From Solobacterium sp. (lineage in GTDB: Bacteria; Bacillota_I; Bacilli_A; Erysipelotrichales; Erysipelotrichaceae), in assembly GCA_017430925.1 (NCBI GenBank), contig JAFRMA010000073.1, positions 1 through 44,970 on the forward strand: a stretch of 44,970 bases of DNA, written 5' to 3'. A program made the position numbers and the translations under genes. This document shows positions 17,595 through 26,642 of the stretch, piece by piece; position 1 is the first letter of the stretch, and each line of letters starts with the position of its first letter. Under the pieces are notes generated by a model, which made no database searches, was not told the origin of the DNA, and saw nothing but the letters and a program-made list of their open reading frames with translations.

Positions 17595-18487
17595 GTATAT
17601 TGAAGAATAAGACAGCTGTAACAGAAGAGTATCAGGAAAGCTTACAGCCGGGTTCCTTTAAATATATCTGGAGACACCTGTCCCATGATAAAGGAGCAAT
17701 TGCCGGTATGATCGCAATTTCTCTGATACTGATCATCTGTTTCCTTTCCCCTTACATTTTCAAATATGACTTCGCCACCATTGACATGGTAAATAAGAAT
17801 GCGAAACCATCGATGGAACATTTGTTCGGATGTGACGAACTAGGCAGAGACATCATGGTCAGAGTCTTCTACGGAGCCAGATATACATTGAGTATCGGTG
17901 TATTGTCTACTGCAATCGCTGCTGTCATCGGTGTAGCCCTTGGTGCAATTGCCGGTTATTTCGGGGGCAGATTCGATACTCTGCTGATGAGAGCGCTGGA
18001 CATCCTGCAGGCTTTCCCGCAGCTGGTGCTTGCTACGCTGGTATCTGCTGTACTTGGACCGGGATTAGATAAATGTATTATTGCTCTGGCTGTATCCGGT
18101 ATAGCCGGTTATGCCAGAATGATGCGTGCGAATATTCTGAACGTCAGAGGACAGGAATATATCGAAGCGGCAAAATCCATTGACTGTTCAACATCAAGAA
18201 TTATTACTTCACATGTTATACCGAACGCGATCTCACCGATCATCGTACAGGTATGTATGGGAATTGCTTCGTCCGGACTGAATGCTTCCGCACTCAGCTT
18301 CCTCGGACTGGGTGTACAGCCGCCGGAACCGGAATGGGGCGCAATGCTTTCTTCCGCAAGAAATCTGATCCGGCAGTATCCTCATATGGCAATCTTCCCC
18401 GGTTTGTTTATTATGATCACCGTCGTCAGTCTCAATCTGATTGGAGACTCACTGCGCGACGCGTTGGATCCGAAACTTAGAGATTAG
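17591..18487 (+). CDS. ABC transporter permease, DppC/OppC type
   Basis: 298-residue permease with the N-terminal OppC-type cytoplasmic segment followed by a first helix (about 37-57), the HLFGCDELGRDIMVRVFYGAR signature region near 75-95, and the EAA loop YIEAAKSIDCSTSRII near 193-208. It starts inside the last codons of the first permease (4-base overlap), indicating translational coupling. Together they form the heteromeric channel. Confidence 0.92.
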   Translation: MSILKNKTAVTEEYQESLQPGSFKYIWRHLSHDKGAIAGMIAISLILIICFLSPYIFKYDFATIDMVNKNAKPSMEHLFGCDELGRDIMVRVFYGARYTLSIGVLSTAIAAVIGVALGAIAGYFGGRFDTLLMRALDILQAFPQLVLATLVSAVLGPGLDKCIIALAVSGIAGYARMMRANILNVRGQEYIEAAKSIDCSTSRIITSHVIPNAISPIIVQVCMGIASSGLNASALSFLGLGVQPPEPEWGAMLSSARNLIRQYPHMAIFPGLFIMITVVSLNLIGDSLRDALDPKLRD

Positions 18488-18501
18488 TAAAGGAGCAGAC
18501 C

Positions 18502-19479
18502 ATGACACAAGAAAAGAATGATGTAAAGCTTCTTGAAATTAAAGATCTGGAAGTAAGATACAGATCCGGCGGACGTAGTGTTCACGCGGTAAACGGTGTA
18601 TCCCTGTCTGTAGACAGAGGTGAAATTCTCGGACTTGTCGGCGAGACCGGCGCGGGAAAAACAACTATTGCGAAATCAATTCTCCGTATTCTTCCGGACC
18701 ATGCGACGCAGAGTGTATCCGGTGAGATACTCTTTGAAGGAGAAGATCTTTTAAAGGCGAAGAAGAACAGGATGACAGCGATCCGCGGATATAAGATCTC
18801 GATGATCTTCCAGGATCCGATGACAGCTCTGAATCCGATCATGCCGGTAAATAAGCAGATTGCGGAAGATATCCAGTTACATATGGGTGTATCCAAACGG
18901 GAAGCTATCGAACGGGCAAATCAGATGCTTGAGACTGTAGGAATCAGTGCTGACCGTGGCGGAGAGTATCCGCATCAGTTCTCCGGCGGTATGAAGCAGA
19001 GAGTTGTCATTGCCATGGCTCTTGCCTGCCGTCCGGACCTTCTGCTGGCGGATGAACCTACGACAGCCCTGGATGTAACGATTCAGGCACAGGTACTGGA
19101 ACTGATTGCCAACCTGCAGAAAGAACTGAAAACAGCCATGATCCTGATCACTCATGATCTGGGTGTTGTTGCCGGTGTTTGTGACAAGGTGGCTGTAGTA
19201 TATGCAGGTGAGATTCTTGAATGGGGTACCAAGGAAGAAATCTTTGATTATCCGAAACATCCGTACACAAAAGGATTGTTTGGTGCGCTTCCGGACCTGA
19301 GTAAGAAGGTTAGAAGACTATCGTCTATTGACGGACTTCCTCCGGATCCGACCAATCTTCCCCCGGGCTGCCCGTTTGCTCCGCGCTGCCAGAAAGCGAC
19401 GGATGAATGCAGAGAGGGAACGATAGAATTATCTGAATTGAATCCGGATCATAGAGTCCGTTGTATTCACATTGATTAA
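18502..19479 (+). CDS. ABC transporter ATPase, DppD/OppD type
   Basis: 325-residue ATP-binding subunit. Walker A GETGAGKT is near residue 47-54, Q-loop in IFQDPMTALNP, signature FSGGMKQR, Walker B LLLADEPTTALD, and switch histidine in LITHDLGVV. The C-terminal oligopeptide-transport extension has the cysteines CPFAPRC, TDEC and RC seen in Opp/Dpp ATPases. It begins 14 bases after the permease and energises uptake together with the second ATPase. Confidence 0.93.
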   Translation: MTQEKNDVKLLEIKDLEVRYRSGGRSVHAVNGVSLSVDRGEILGLVGETGAGKTTIAKSILRILPDHATQSVSGEILFEGEDLLKAKKNRMTAIRGYKISMIFQDPMTALNPIMPVNKQIAEDIQLHMGVSKREAIERANQMLETVGISADRGGEYPHQFSGGMKQRVVIAMALACRPDLLLADEPTTALDVTIQAQVLELIANLQKELKTAMILITHDLGVVAGVCDKVAVVYAGEILEWGTKEEIFDYPKHPYTKGLFGALPDLSKKVRRLSSIDGLPPDPTNLPPGCPFAPRCQKATDECREGTIELSELNPDHRVRCIHID

Positions 19480-19489
19480 GGAGACTGCT

Positions 19490-20452
19490 ATGAGTAATGC
19501 ATTGATTGAAGTTAAAAACCTGAAAAAGTACTTTAAGTCTCCGAGAGGGACCGTTCATGCGGTTGATAATGTTACCTTCAATATCGAAGAAGGAAAGACC
19601 CTGGGTCTGGTCGGTGAATCTGGCTGTGGTAAATCGACTCTGGGACGTACCATCATCCATCTGCTTGAACCGACGGATGGCCAGATATTTTACCGCGGTG
19701 AAGATGTAACGCATCCGGATAAGGCCAAACTCAGTGAACTAAGACATGAGATGCAGATCATTTTTCAGGATCCGTACTCATCTTTGAATCCCAGAAAAAC
19801 CATCAAGGAAACGATCGAAGAACCGCTGATCCTGTCCAAGAAATTCACTGCTCCGGGAGCTTTGGAAGCGGAATCCACCAGGATCATGGACCTTGTAGGT
19901 ATTGAGAAACGTCTGAGAATGTCATATCCCCATGAACTGGATGGAGGCAGACGCCAGCGTGTAGGTATTGCCAGAGCACTTGCCTTGAATCCGAAACTGG
20001 TGGTTTGTGATGAACCTGTATCTGCTCTGGATGTATCGATTCAGGCACAGATTCTCAATCTTTTGATGGATCTGCAGGAAGAATATAAGCTGACCTATCT
20101 GTTTGTTACTCACAATCTTTCTGTCGTAAGACATATCTCTCACAGTATTGTTGTTATGTATCTTGGACAGATCGTTGAGATGTGCCAGACAGATGAACTG
20201 TTTGAAAATCAGCTTCATCCATATTCCAAAGCACTCCTTTCGGCTGTGCCTACCGTGGATATTCACAACCAGAAAGAGCGCATTATCATGAAGGGCGAGA
20301 TTACTTCACCGATCGATCCTAAACCTGAATGCCGTTTTGCACAGCGCTGTCCGTATGCGACATCTGAATGTCTGCATGAGATCCCGCTCAGGGAGGTCAA
20401 ACCCGGTCATTTTGTTGCCTGCGACCGCTGCGAAGAGATTAACGGCCTTTAG
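19490..20452 (+). CDS. ABC transporter ATPase, DppF/OppF type
   Basis: 320-residue ATP-binding subunit. The ATG at 19490 has AAGGAG six bases before it; an earlier in-frame ATG at 19472 lies within the previous gene and has no such site. Walker A GESGCGKS, Walker B LVVCDEPVSALD and switch histidine in VTHNLSVV are intact. The signature reads LDGGRRQR, with Asp in place of the conserved Ser of LSGG, while the partner ATPase keeps SGG. The C-terminus carries the cysteine pattern CRFAQRCPYATSEC. Confidence 0.92.
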   Translation: MSNALIEVKNLKKYFKSPRGTVHAVDNVTFNIEEGKTLGLVGESGCGKSTLGRTIIHLLEPTDGQIFYRGEDVTHPDKAKLSELRHEMQIIFQDPYSSLNPRKTIKETIEEPLILSKKFTAPGALEAESTRIMDLVGIEKRLRMSYPHELDGGRRQRVGIARALALNPKLVVCDEPVSALDVSIQAQILNLLMDLQEEYKLTYLFVTHNLSVVRHISHSIVVMYLGQIVEMCQTDELFENQLHPYSKALLSAVPTVDIHNQKERIIMKGEITSPIDPKPECRFAQRCPYATSECLHEIPLREVKPGHFVACDRCEEINGL

Positions 20453-20481
20453 TAGAAGTATGTTTCAGGAGGATGACGAAG

Positions 20482-21555
20482 ATGAAACTTAGAGAAAACT
20501 GCAAATATGACCTGATGACTGTCACCAGTATGGGTGTAAGGATCACTCCTGTTGACCGCCAGCCGGTGCATGTCAGTAATACATACAAGATGTTCGCCAC
20601 CAGTGCGGAAAGCAATGTGCTTAATATCTCCGCGTCTTTGGGACTTCGCACAAAAGTATTGACGAAATTCGTGGCGGATAATCCCATTGCGTCATTCATC
20701 AAGGCTGAGCTGCGCCGCCGTAACATTGAATTTGAAGGTAAGGATATTCCTACAGGAAATCCCTGGGGATATCGTCATCAGTTCAATATTGCGGACAGCG
20801 GATATGGTGTAAGAGCTGCTGTTGTCACCAATGACCGTGCCGGAGAAGTCGGACGCACCCTGAGTGCTGATGATTTTGATCTTGACCGTATTTTCGGTGA
20901 AGAAGGATGCCGGATCCTGCACCTGACCGGACTTGTGGCAGCGTTGAGCGAAGATGCCACAAAGTGCTGCCTGGAAGTAGTGAGAAAGGCTAAACAATAC
21001 GGTACCGTCATCAGTTTTGATATGAACTACCGGGCTAGTTTCTGGGAAGGCAGAGAAGAAGAACTCAGGAAGAGTTTCTCTGAGATTGCCAGTCTTGCGG
21101 ATATTATGCTCGGAAATGAAGAAGACTTCCAGCTGGCTCTCGGTATTAAAGGACCGGAAGCCGGTGGAAAGGATATTGAGGCTAAGATCGAAGGCTTTAA
21201 AGCCATGATCAAGAATGTCAAGGAAGCTTATCCTAACGCACAGGTATTTGCGACAACACTTCGAGAAGCACTCAGTGCGAACAGAAATCTGTGGGGCGCA
21301 TTAATGCTTGTTGGCGATGAGTGGTATTACGAACCTCAGAGAGAGATTGATATCCTTGACCGTATCGGCGGCGGTGATGGTTTTGCGGGCGGAGCCCTAT
21401 ACGCAATTTTACAGGGTATGTCACCGGAAAAGTGGGTTCAGTTTGGCTGGGCCTGCGGAGCTCTTGTACCGACAATGCTTGAAGACTATGCCTATCCTGT
21501 CAGTGAAAAGCAGGTCTGGAATATCTATGCAGGCAATGCAAGAGTAGTAAGATAA
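20482..21555 (+). CDS. PfkB-family sugar kinase, 2-keto-3-deoxygluconate kinase-like
   Basis: 357-residue ribokinase-fold kinase, cytosolic. The PfkB signature appears as DRIGGGDGFAGG with catalytic base D299, the variant common in Firmicutes KDG kinases. The ATG at 20482 has AGGAGG nine bases upstream; the ATG at 20473 directly abuts that site and is rejected. It follows the ATPase by 29 bases. If a true KdgK it makes 2-keto-3-deoxy-6-phosphogluconate, but no KDPG aldolase is in the operon. The adjacent 6-phosphogluconate dehydrogenase raises the alternative that it phosphorylates an aldonate. Family sure, substrate not. Confidence 0.8.
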   Translation: MKLRENCKYDLMTVTSMGVRITPVDRQPVHVSNTYKMFATSAESNVLNISASLGLRTKVLTKFVADNPIASFIKAELRRRNIEFEGKDIPTGNPWGYRHQFNIADSGYGVRAAVVTNDRAGEVGRTLSADDFDLDRIFGEEGCRILHLTGLVAALSEDATKCCLEVVRKAKQYGTVISFDMNYRASFWEGREEELRKSFSEIASLADIMLGNEEDFQLALGIKGPEAGGKDIEAKIEGFKAMIKNVKEAYPNAQVFATTLREALSANRNLWGALMLVGDEWYYEPQREIDILDRIGGGDGFAGGALYAILQGMSPEKWVQFGWACGALVPTMLEDYAYPVSEKQVWNIYAGNARVVR

Positions 21556-21566
21556 GGAGAAAAAAT

Positions 21567-23192
21567 ATGGCCGCAACAAAAGTATTGATTAACGGAAACA
21601 TTCATACTGTAGATGCATGTTTCCGCACCGTACACGCAATGGCAATCGAAGGGGATAAGATCCTCTACGCCGGTGACAATGAGAAAGCACTCAGTTTTGC
21701 CGGCAGTGAAACGGTAGTTGAAGACCTGCAGGGTAAAACGGTAACACCTGGCTTCATTGACAACCATGTACATGCGAAGAGTACCGGTTATAACTACAGT
21801 CGTATGTCTTGTGAAAATCTCTCCAAGGAAGAGATTCTGGAAGGGATTGCAAAGCTCGCAAAGGAAGCGGAACCAGGCGAATGGATCGTTACAGGCACCG
21901 GTTGGGACAATGACTGGTGGGAAGACACAAGTTATCCCTCCATGGAAGAGCTGGATGCGGTTTCTCCGAATAACCCGGTGATTTGTAACCGGAAAGCCGG
22001 CGGTGTGACCTGGATCAACAGTAAAGCTCTGGAAGCACTGGGATATTCCGGAATCGATGATCCTGCGCTTGCTGAAGCAAGAATCACAAACCCGGACGGA
22101 AAACTCTCCACAGGATGTCTGGTGGGTTATATCCGCAGATTCTTCAATAATTCCGTAGGTACTTCCGAAAAGAATGATATTAAAGCCATGCAGGCCTTAC
22201 AGGATGGTTTCTTCGCAATGGGTCTGACTTCCTTTACCGAAGCCAGCCTGAACGGAGATGACCTGAAATTCATGGAAAAACTTTATGAAGATGGCACACT
22301 GACGATCCGTATGCACGCTGCTGTAGGTAACGCGTTCGGTAACGACAATATTCGTCAGCAATCTTCTGTCGAGTATCTGAAGAAATGCCCGATCGTTGGC
22401 GCTTATGGTGACAGGTTCAATGTCCGTACGATCAAGATGATGGCTGCCGGTACTTTCGGATCCAGAAATTCCTGTATGTATGAATCATTTACGGATAATC
22501 CGGGTAACTGCGGTACACCTACGATGACAAACGAAGAACTGTATGAAGGAATCAAGTATGGCTCTGAACATGGTATGCAGGTGATGATCCACACGATTGG
22601 TGACCTGGATCTTGACCGTGTTCTCGATGCTTATGAGAAGGTCAATGAAGAAACTCCGATCAAGGAACTTCGTCATCGTATTGAACATTTCCAGATCATC
22701 CGTGGTAATACTCCGGAAAGGGCAAAAGCTCTCGGTATTATTCCGAGTGTACAGCCTCTGCATGGGCCAAATAGCTCCAACATGGCAGAAAAGTGTCTCG
22801 GACCGTTTAGAGCTCCGTATTCTTATCCGATCGGCCAGCTTGCAAAACGTGTAGGTATGATTGCCGGTGGTTCTGATTCACCGGTAGCTAATGCGGCACC
22901 GCTTTCCGGTATTCACGCAGCCGTCACACGTAAGAACGATAATCTTCAGCCGGAGAATGGTTTCTATCCGGAGCTTGGCGCCATGGACAGAGAATCTGCG
23001 CTTAAAGCATTCACGATCTGGGGTGCTTATGCACAGTTCGGAGAAGAACGCTATGGTTCACTCGAACCCGGCAAATACGCTGATTACGTCGTAATGGACA
23101 AAGATCTGCTCACTGTTGAAGCGGATGAGATTCTTAACATCCAGGTGCTTGAAACGGTTATGGGCGGCAAGACAGTATACAAAAAACAATAA
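21567..23192 (+). CDS. Amidohydrolase family 3 protein, YtcJ-like
   Basis: 541-residue metal-dependent hydrolase. The N-terminal beta-sandwich part is followed by the metal motif H67-x-H69 (GFIDNHVHA), histidines in MIHTIGD and HRIEHFQ, and the final aspartate in GGSDSPVA; GSLEPGKYADYVVMD is the usual C-terminal return to the beta-sandwich. GGAGAAAAA precedes the ATG, 11 bases after the kinase. Members cleave amides such as N-formyl or N-acyl compounds; most are uncharacterised. In this operon it could release a sugar acid or amine from an amide conjugate. Confidence 0.85.
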   Translation: MAATKVLINGNIHTVDACFRTVHAMAIEGDKILYAGDNEKALSFAGSETVVEDLQGKTVTPGFIDNHVHAKSTGYNYSRMSCENLSKEEILEGIAKLAKEAEPGEWIVTGTGWDNDWWEDTSYPSMEELDAVSPNNPVICNRKAGGVTWINSKALEALGYSGIDDPALAEARITNPDGKLSTGCLVGYIRRFFNNSVGTSEKNDIKAMQALQDGFFAMGLTSFTEASLNGDDLKFMEKLYEDGTLTIRMHAAVGNAFGNDNIRQQSSVEYLKKCPIVGAYGDRFNVRTIKMMAAGTFGSRNSCMYESFTDNPGNCGTPTMTNEELYEGIKYGSEHGMQVMIHTIGDLDLDRVLDAYEKVNEETPIKELRHRIEHFQIIRGNTPERAKALGIIPSVQPLHGPNSSNMAEKCLGPFRAPYSYPIGQLAKRVGMIAGGSDSPVANAAPLSGIHAAVTRKNDNLQPENGFYPELGAMDRESALKAFTIWGAYAQFGEERYGSLEPGKYADYVVMDKDLLTVEADEILNIQVLETVMGGKTVYKKQ

Positions 23193-23213
23193 GAGTATAG
23201 CAGAGGTAATAAT

Positions 23214-24665
23214 ATGAAAAAGGCTGATATGGGTCTGATCGGTCTTGCTGTTATGGGCGAGAACCTGGTTATGAACATGGAGTCCAAGGGATTCACTGTT
23301 GCTGTATATAACAGGACAGTAGATAAGGTGGATAACTTTATTGCAGGAAGGGCTAAAGGCAAGAACATTATCGGATGCCATAGCCTGGAGGATCTCATAG
23401 CAAATCTGGCTAAGCCCAGAAAAGTCTTCATGATGATCAAAGCAGGAAAACCTGTAGATGATATGATTGAAAAACTCATTCCTCTGATGGAAGAAGGAGA
23501 TATCATCATCGATGGCGGTAACAGTCACTTCCCTGATACTATCCGCAGAACAGCGTATGTAGAGAGTAAAGGTCTTCTGTATATCGGTACAGGTGTTTCG
23601 GGAGGCGAGGAAGGAGCATTAAAGGGTCCTTCCATGATGCCGGGTGGTTCTCCTGCGGCATGGCCGTTTGTAAAACCGATCCTGCAGAGTATCTGCGCAA
23701 AGGTGGAAGACGGATCTCCGTGCTGTGACTGGGTCGGCGAGAACGGCGCAGGACATTTTGTGAAGATGGTCCACAATGGTATTGAATATGGTGATATGCA
23801 GCTGATTTGTGAAGCTTACCAGCTGATGCGCGATGGTCTGGGACTGAGCAACGAAGAGATGCATAAGATCTTCTCTGATTGGAACAAGACAGAACTGGAT
23901 TCTTACCTGATCGAGATTACAGCAGATATCCTTGCGTATAAAGATGAAAAAGGCGAAAGTACTGTAGATTATATTCTGGATACAGCAGGACAGAAAGGTA
24001 CAGGTAAGTGGACGGCGATTGCAGCACTGGATGAAGGTGTTCCTCTTACCCTGATTGGTGAAGCGGTATTTGCCCGCTGCCTGTCCGCAATCAAGGAAGA
24101 AAGAGTCAAGGCTTCCGGCGTATATCCGAAAACCGTTCCTGGTTTTGACGGGGATAAAGAAGCGTTTATCGAAGACCTTCGCAAGGCTCTTTATGCAAGT
24201 AAGATCATCTCCTATGCACAGGGGTATATGTTAATGCGTGACGCTGCTAAAGAATATGGCTGGAATCTTAACTACGGTGGTATCGCGTTGATGTGGAGAG
24301 GCGGATGTATTATCCGCAGCGTATTCCTCGGCAAGATCAAGGAAGCTTATGACAAAGATCCGGCACTTAGTAATTTACTGATGGATGATTACTTCTCATC
24401 CGTAATCAAGGAACTTGTTCCTTCCTGGAGAAGAATTGCGTCTTACGCAGTATTATCAGGTATCCCCATGCCGGCAATGACTTCAGCTTTGGGTTGGTTT
24501 GACGGCTTTACAACGGAATCTCTTCCTGCCAATCTGCTGCAGGGACAGAGAGACTACTTCGGCGCGCATACTTATGAACGTATTGATGCTCCGAGAGGTA
24601 AGTATTTCCATACTAACTGGACAGGTCATGGCGGAAATACATCTGCCAGTACCTATGATGCGTAA
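23214..24665 (+). CDS. gnd: 6-phosphogluconate dehydrogenase, decarboxylating
   Basis: Oxidises 6-phosphogluconate to ribulose 5-phosphate and CO2 with NADP+ (or NAD+) in the cytosol. 483 residues, full length for the long form. NADP-binding GLIGLAVMGENL at about 7-18, substrate region GVSGGEEGALKGPSMMPGG near 127-145, and the catalytic lysine in HFVKMVHNGIEYGD near 183. Its place inside a catabolic operon, 21 bases after the amidohydrolase, rather than beside zwf, suggests a dedicated copy serving the imported substrate. Confidence 0.95.
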   Translation: MKKADMGLIGLAVMGENLVMNMESKGFTVAVYNRTVDKVDNFIAGRAKGKNIIGCHSLEDLIANLAKPRKVFMMIKAGKPVDDMIEKLIPLMEEGDIIIDGGNSHFPDTIRRTAYVESKGLLYIGTGVSGGEEGALKGPSMMPGGSPAAWPFVKPILQSICAKVEDGSPCCDWVGENGAGHFVKMVHNGIEYGDMQLICEAYQLMRDGLGLSNEEMHKIFSDWNKTELDSYLIEITADILAYKDEKGESTVDYILDTAGQKGTGKWTAIAALDEGVPLTLIGEAVFARCLSAIKEERVKASGVYPKTVPGFDGDKEAFIEDLRKALYASKIISYAQGYMLMRDAAKEYGWNLNYGGIALMWRGGCIIRSVFLGKIKEAYDKDPALSNLLMDDYFSSVIKELVPSWRRIASYAVLSGIPMPAMTSALGWFDGFTTESLPANLLQGQRDYFGAHTYERIDAPRGKYFHTNWTGHGGNTSASTYDA

Positions 24666-24682
24666 GGGAATGCTTTGAGGTA

Positions 24683-24739
24683 GTTCTGATTTTGTAGAAC
24701 AACAGGTGCCGCTGTCCTGATCTAAGCAGGAGGCGGCAT
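24683..24739 (+). other. Double hairpin between gnd and carboxylesterase genes
   Basis: A small stem GTTCT/AGAAC (24683-24700) is followed by a long stem: GTGCCGC with GCGGCAT and, inside it, TCCTG with CAGGA (24706-24739). There is no T-run. Like the hairpin at 16529 it is more likely a message stabiliser or partial attenuator than a terminator. Confidence 0.5.
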
Positions 24740-24763
24740 CTCCGTATAGAAAGGAATAATATT

Positions 24764-26374
24764 ATGAGAACTTTTGAACCCTTTATTCCCAAGACATTGG
24801 AGTATGTAAATACTGTAAACGGTAAACTACGCGGATTCCGTCTGAAAGGTATCTATAACTTCCTGGGTATACAGTACGGTGAAGTAAAACGCTGGGAAGC
24901 CGCAACACCGGTCAAACCATGGAAGGGTATCAAGAATGCGGTACAGTTTGGTAACCGGATGTTCCCGGGAGCTCCGGCACCCGGAGGAGTTCCACTGTTT
25001 ACTCCCTGGGATTCTGACGGAGTAGCTCACGAAGCCTACGGATATGCGGAAGATGCGTTGAACCTGAACATCTGGACTTCATCTCTTGATCCTCAGGCAA
25101 AGAAACCGGTCATGGTATGGATCCATGGCGGCGGATATTCCACAGGTTCTGCCATGGAGATGCAGTGCCATCATGGTGCCAGACTGGCAGAATTCGGTGA
25201 TGTAGTTGTTGTCAGTATCAATCACCGTCTGAATGTCTTTGGCTTCCTGGATATGTCACGTTTTGGCGAGAAATACGCAAATTCCGTGAATGCAGGTATT
25301 GAAGATCTCGTCCTGGCACTGCAGTGGATCCACGACAATATTGAAGCGTTTGGCGGTGATCCGGGAAATGTCCTGATCTTTGGACAGTCCGGCGGTGGCG
25401 GGAAAGTATGCACATTGCTGCAGACACCTGCGGCTGCAGGATTATTCCACAAGGCGGTAATCATGTCCGGTGTTGGCTCAGGTATGAGAGAACATGATGT
25501 GTCCAAGGAAATTGTGGACGCGCTGCTTGAACGGTTCCATACAGATAGTATTGAACCTTTGCTGGAACTGACACCGGAAGATCTGCTCGATGCGGTGAAT
25601 GAGATCGGTATGGAACTGGAAGCGAAAAAAGGAGAGAAAAAGACAGGTCCTGTCGGTCCTGGGTATATCTCCTGGGGTCCTGTAGCGAATGGCTGGTACG
25701 TCGGTGATATCCGGGAAGTCGGAATCCTTGAGAGTTCAAAGAATATCCCGGTCATGATTGGTTCCACAATCTCCGAATTCCCGCTGATGCGTGTCTTCAA
25801 CAAGCATAATTACACGGAAAAACAACAGATGGATATCCTCAGGGAATGCTTCCCGGATCAGGACGTAGATCATCTGGCTGAATTGTTCCGCAAAGCTTAT
25901 CCGGATAAGTGTCTTACCGATGCTATTGAGATTGGCGGACGTATGGATTTCCGTGAAGGCACATACCAGTACCTGGATGTTCGTGCAAAAGAAGCGGCAG
26001 CACCGACCTATAACTATCTATTTACCCATGACTTCCCGCAGGACGGCGGACGCGGCGCATGGCACTGTGCAGATCTTGCGGTGGTCTTCCGAAATGCAGA
26101 GGACTACCCGGAGAACTTCTATACAGGGTTGATGGATGGTCTGCAGGACGCAATTTGCGCTTCCTGGACATATTTTGCCCATAACAGTGACCCGAATAAC
26201 CCGTATCTTGGATGTGAATGGCCGGCATTTACCACTGATCAGAACGCAACCATGTTATTCCAGAATCCGTGCGAAGTACGTGTCAATTTTGACCGTGAAC
26301 TGGTGATGTACCGTAACCGGATGAATCTGAAGATCACAGACAAATATACGAAATTCACACAGACGGTGAACTAA
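24764..26374 (+). CDS. Type B carboxylesterase (PnbA-like)
   Basis: 536-residue alpha/beta hydrolase of the cholinesterase/carboxylesterase group. Oxyanion motif HGGGY at 121-125, nucleophile S209 in FGQSGGGG, probable acid glutamate in STISEF near 333, and histidine in GAWHCADLAVVF near 427. No signal peptide, so it is cytosolic, unlike many secreted homologues. AAAGGA lies seven bases before the ATG. Last gene of the operon, followed by a terminator. With the esterase at the start it gives the operon two unrelated ester-cleaving enzymes. Confidence 0.9.
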   Translation: MRTFEPFIPKTLEYVNTVNGKLRGFRLKGIYNFLGIQYGEVKRWEAATPVKPWKGIKNAVQFGNRMFPGAPAPGGVPLFTPWDSDGVAHEAYGYAEDALNLNIWTSSLDPQAKKPVMVWIHGGGYSTGSAMEMQCHHGARLAEFGDVVVVSINHRLNVFGFLDMSRFGEKYANSVNAGIEDLVLALQWIHDNIEAFGGDPGNVLIFGQSGGGGKVCTLLQTPAAAGLFHKAVIMSGVGSGMREHDVSKEIVDALLERFHTDSIEPLLELTPEDLLDAVNEIGMELEAKKGEKKTGPVGPGYISWGPVANGWYVGDIREVGILESSKNIPVMIGSTISEFPLMRVFNKHNYTEKQQMDILRECFPDQDVDHLAELFRKAYPDKCLTDAIEIGGRMDFREGTYQYLDVRAKEAAAPTYNYLFTHDFPQDGGRGAWHCADLAVVFRNAEDYPENFYTGLMDGLQDAICASWTYFAHNSDPNNPYLGCEWPAFTTDQNATMLFQNPCEVRVNFDRELVMYRNRMNLKITDKYTKFTQTVN

Positions 26375-26401
26375 TCCCGTACAGGCAGATCAATGATTAA
26401 G

Positions 26402-26435
26402 AGACGGATGTCATTAAAACTGGCATTCGTCTTTT
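26402..26435 (+). terminator. Intrinsic terminator closing the operon
   Basis: Stem AGACGGATGTC against GGCATTCGTCT (two G-U pairs), nine-base loop, then TTTT. No comparable terminator is seen between 13755 and here. Confidence 0.7.
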
Positions 26436-26511
26436 GCTTTCGGGAGTACAGCTACCACATATAACTAGTGTTATGATGTAAATAATCTCAGTATAATTAC
26501 CATAGTACACC

Positions 26512-26634
26512 ATGACTTCAAACCACCAGGAGAACGACACGAAAGACCAGAAAATACACTGGGTCATCGAAATATCCAGCGTATTATGTCAGCTGTTTGT
26601 GGCAATCGCAACAGTACTACTGTTTGCCGGATAG
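26512..26634 (+). CDS. Possible 40-residue membrane peptide
   Basis: ATG ORF of 40 codons with a polar first half and one hydrophobic C-terminal helix (about 22-39, from SSVLCQLFVA on). It ends nine bases before the YdeI-like gene. TATAAT at 26492-26497 would start transcription just before the ATG, and no clear ribosome binding site is seen. The stop sits next to the binding site of the next gene, as in coupled pairs. No family recognised. Confidence 0.35.
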   Translation: MTSNHQENDTKDQKIHWVIEISSVLCQLFVAIATVLLFAG

Positions 26635-26642
26635 GAAAAGGT

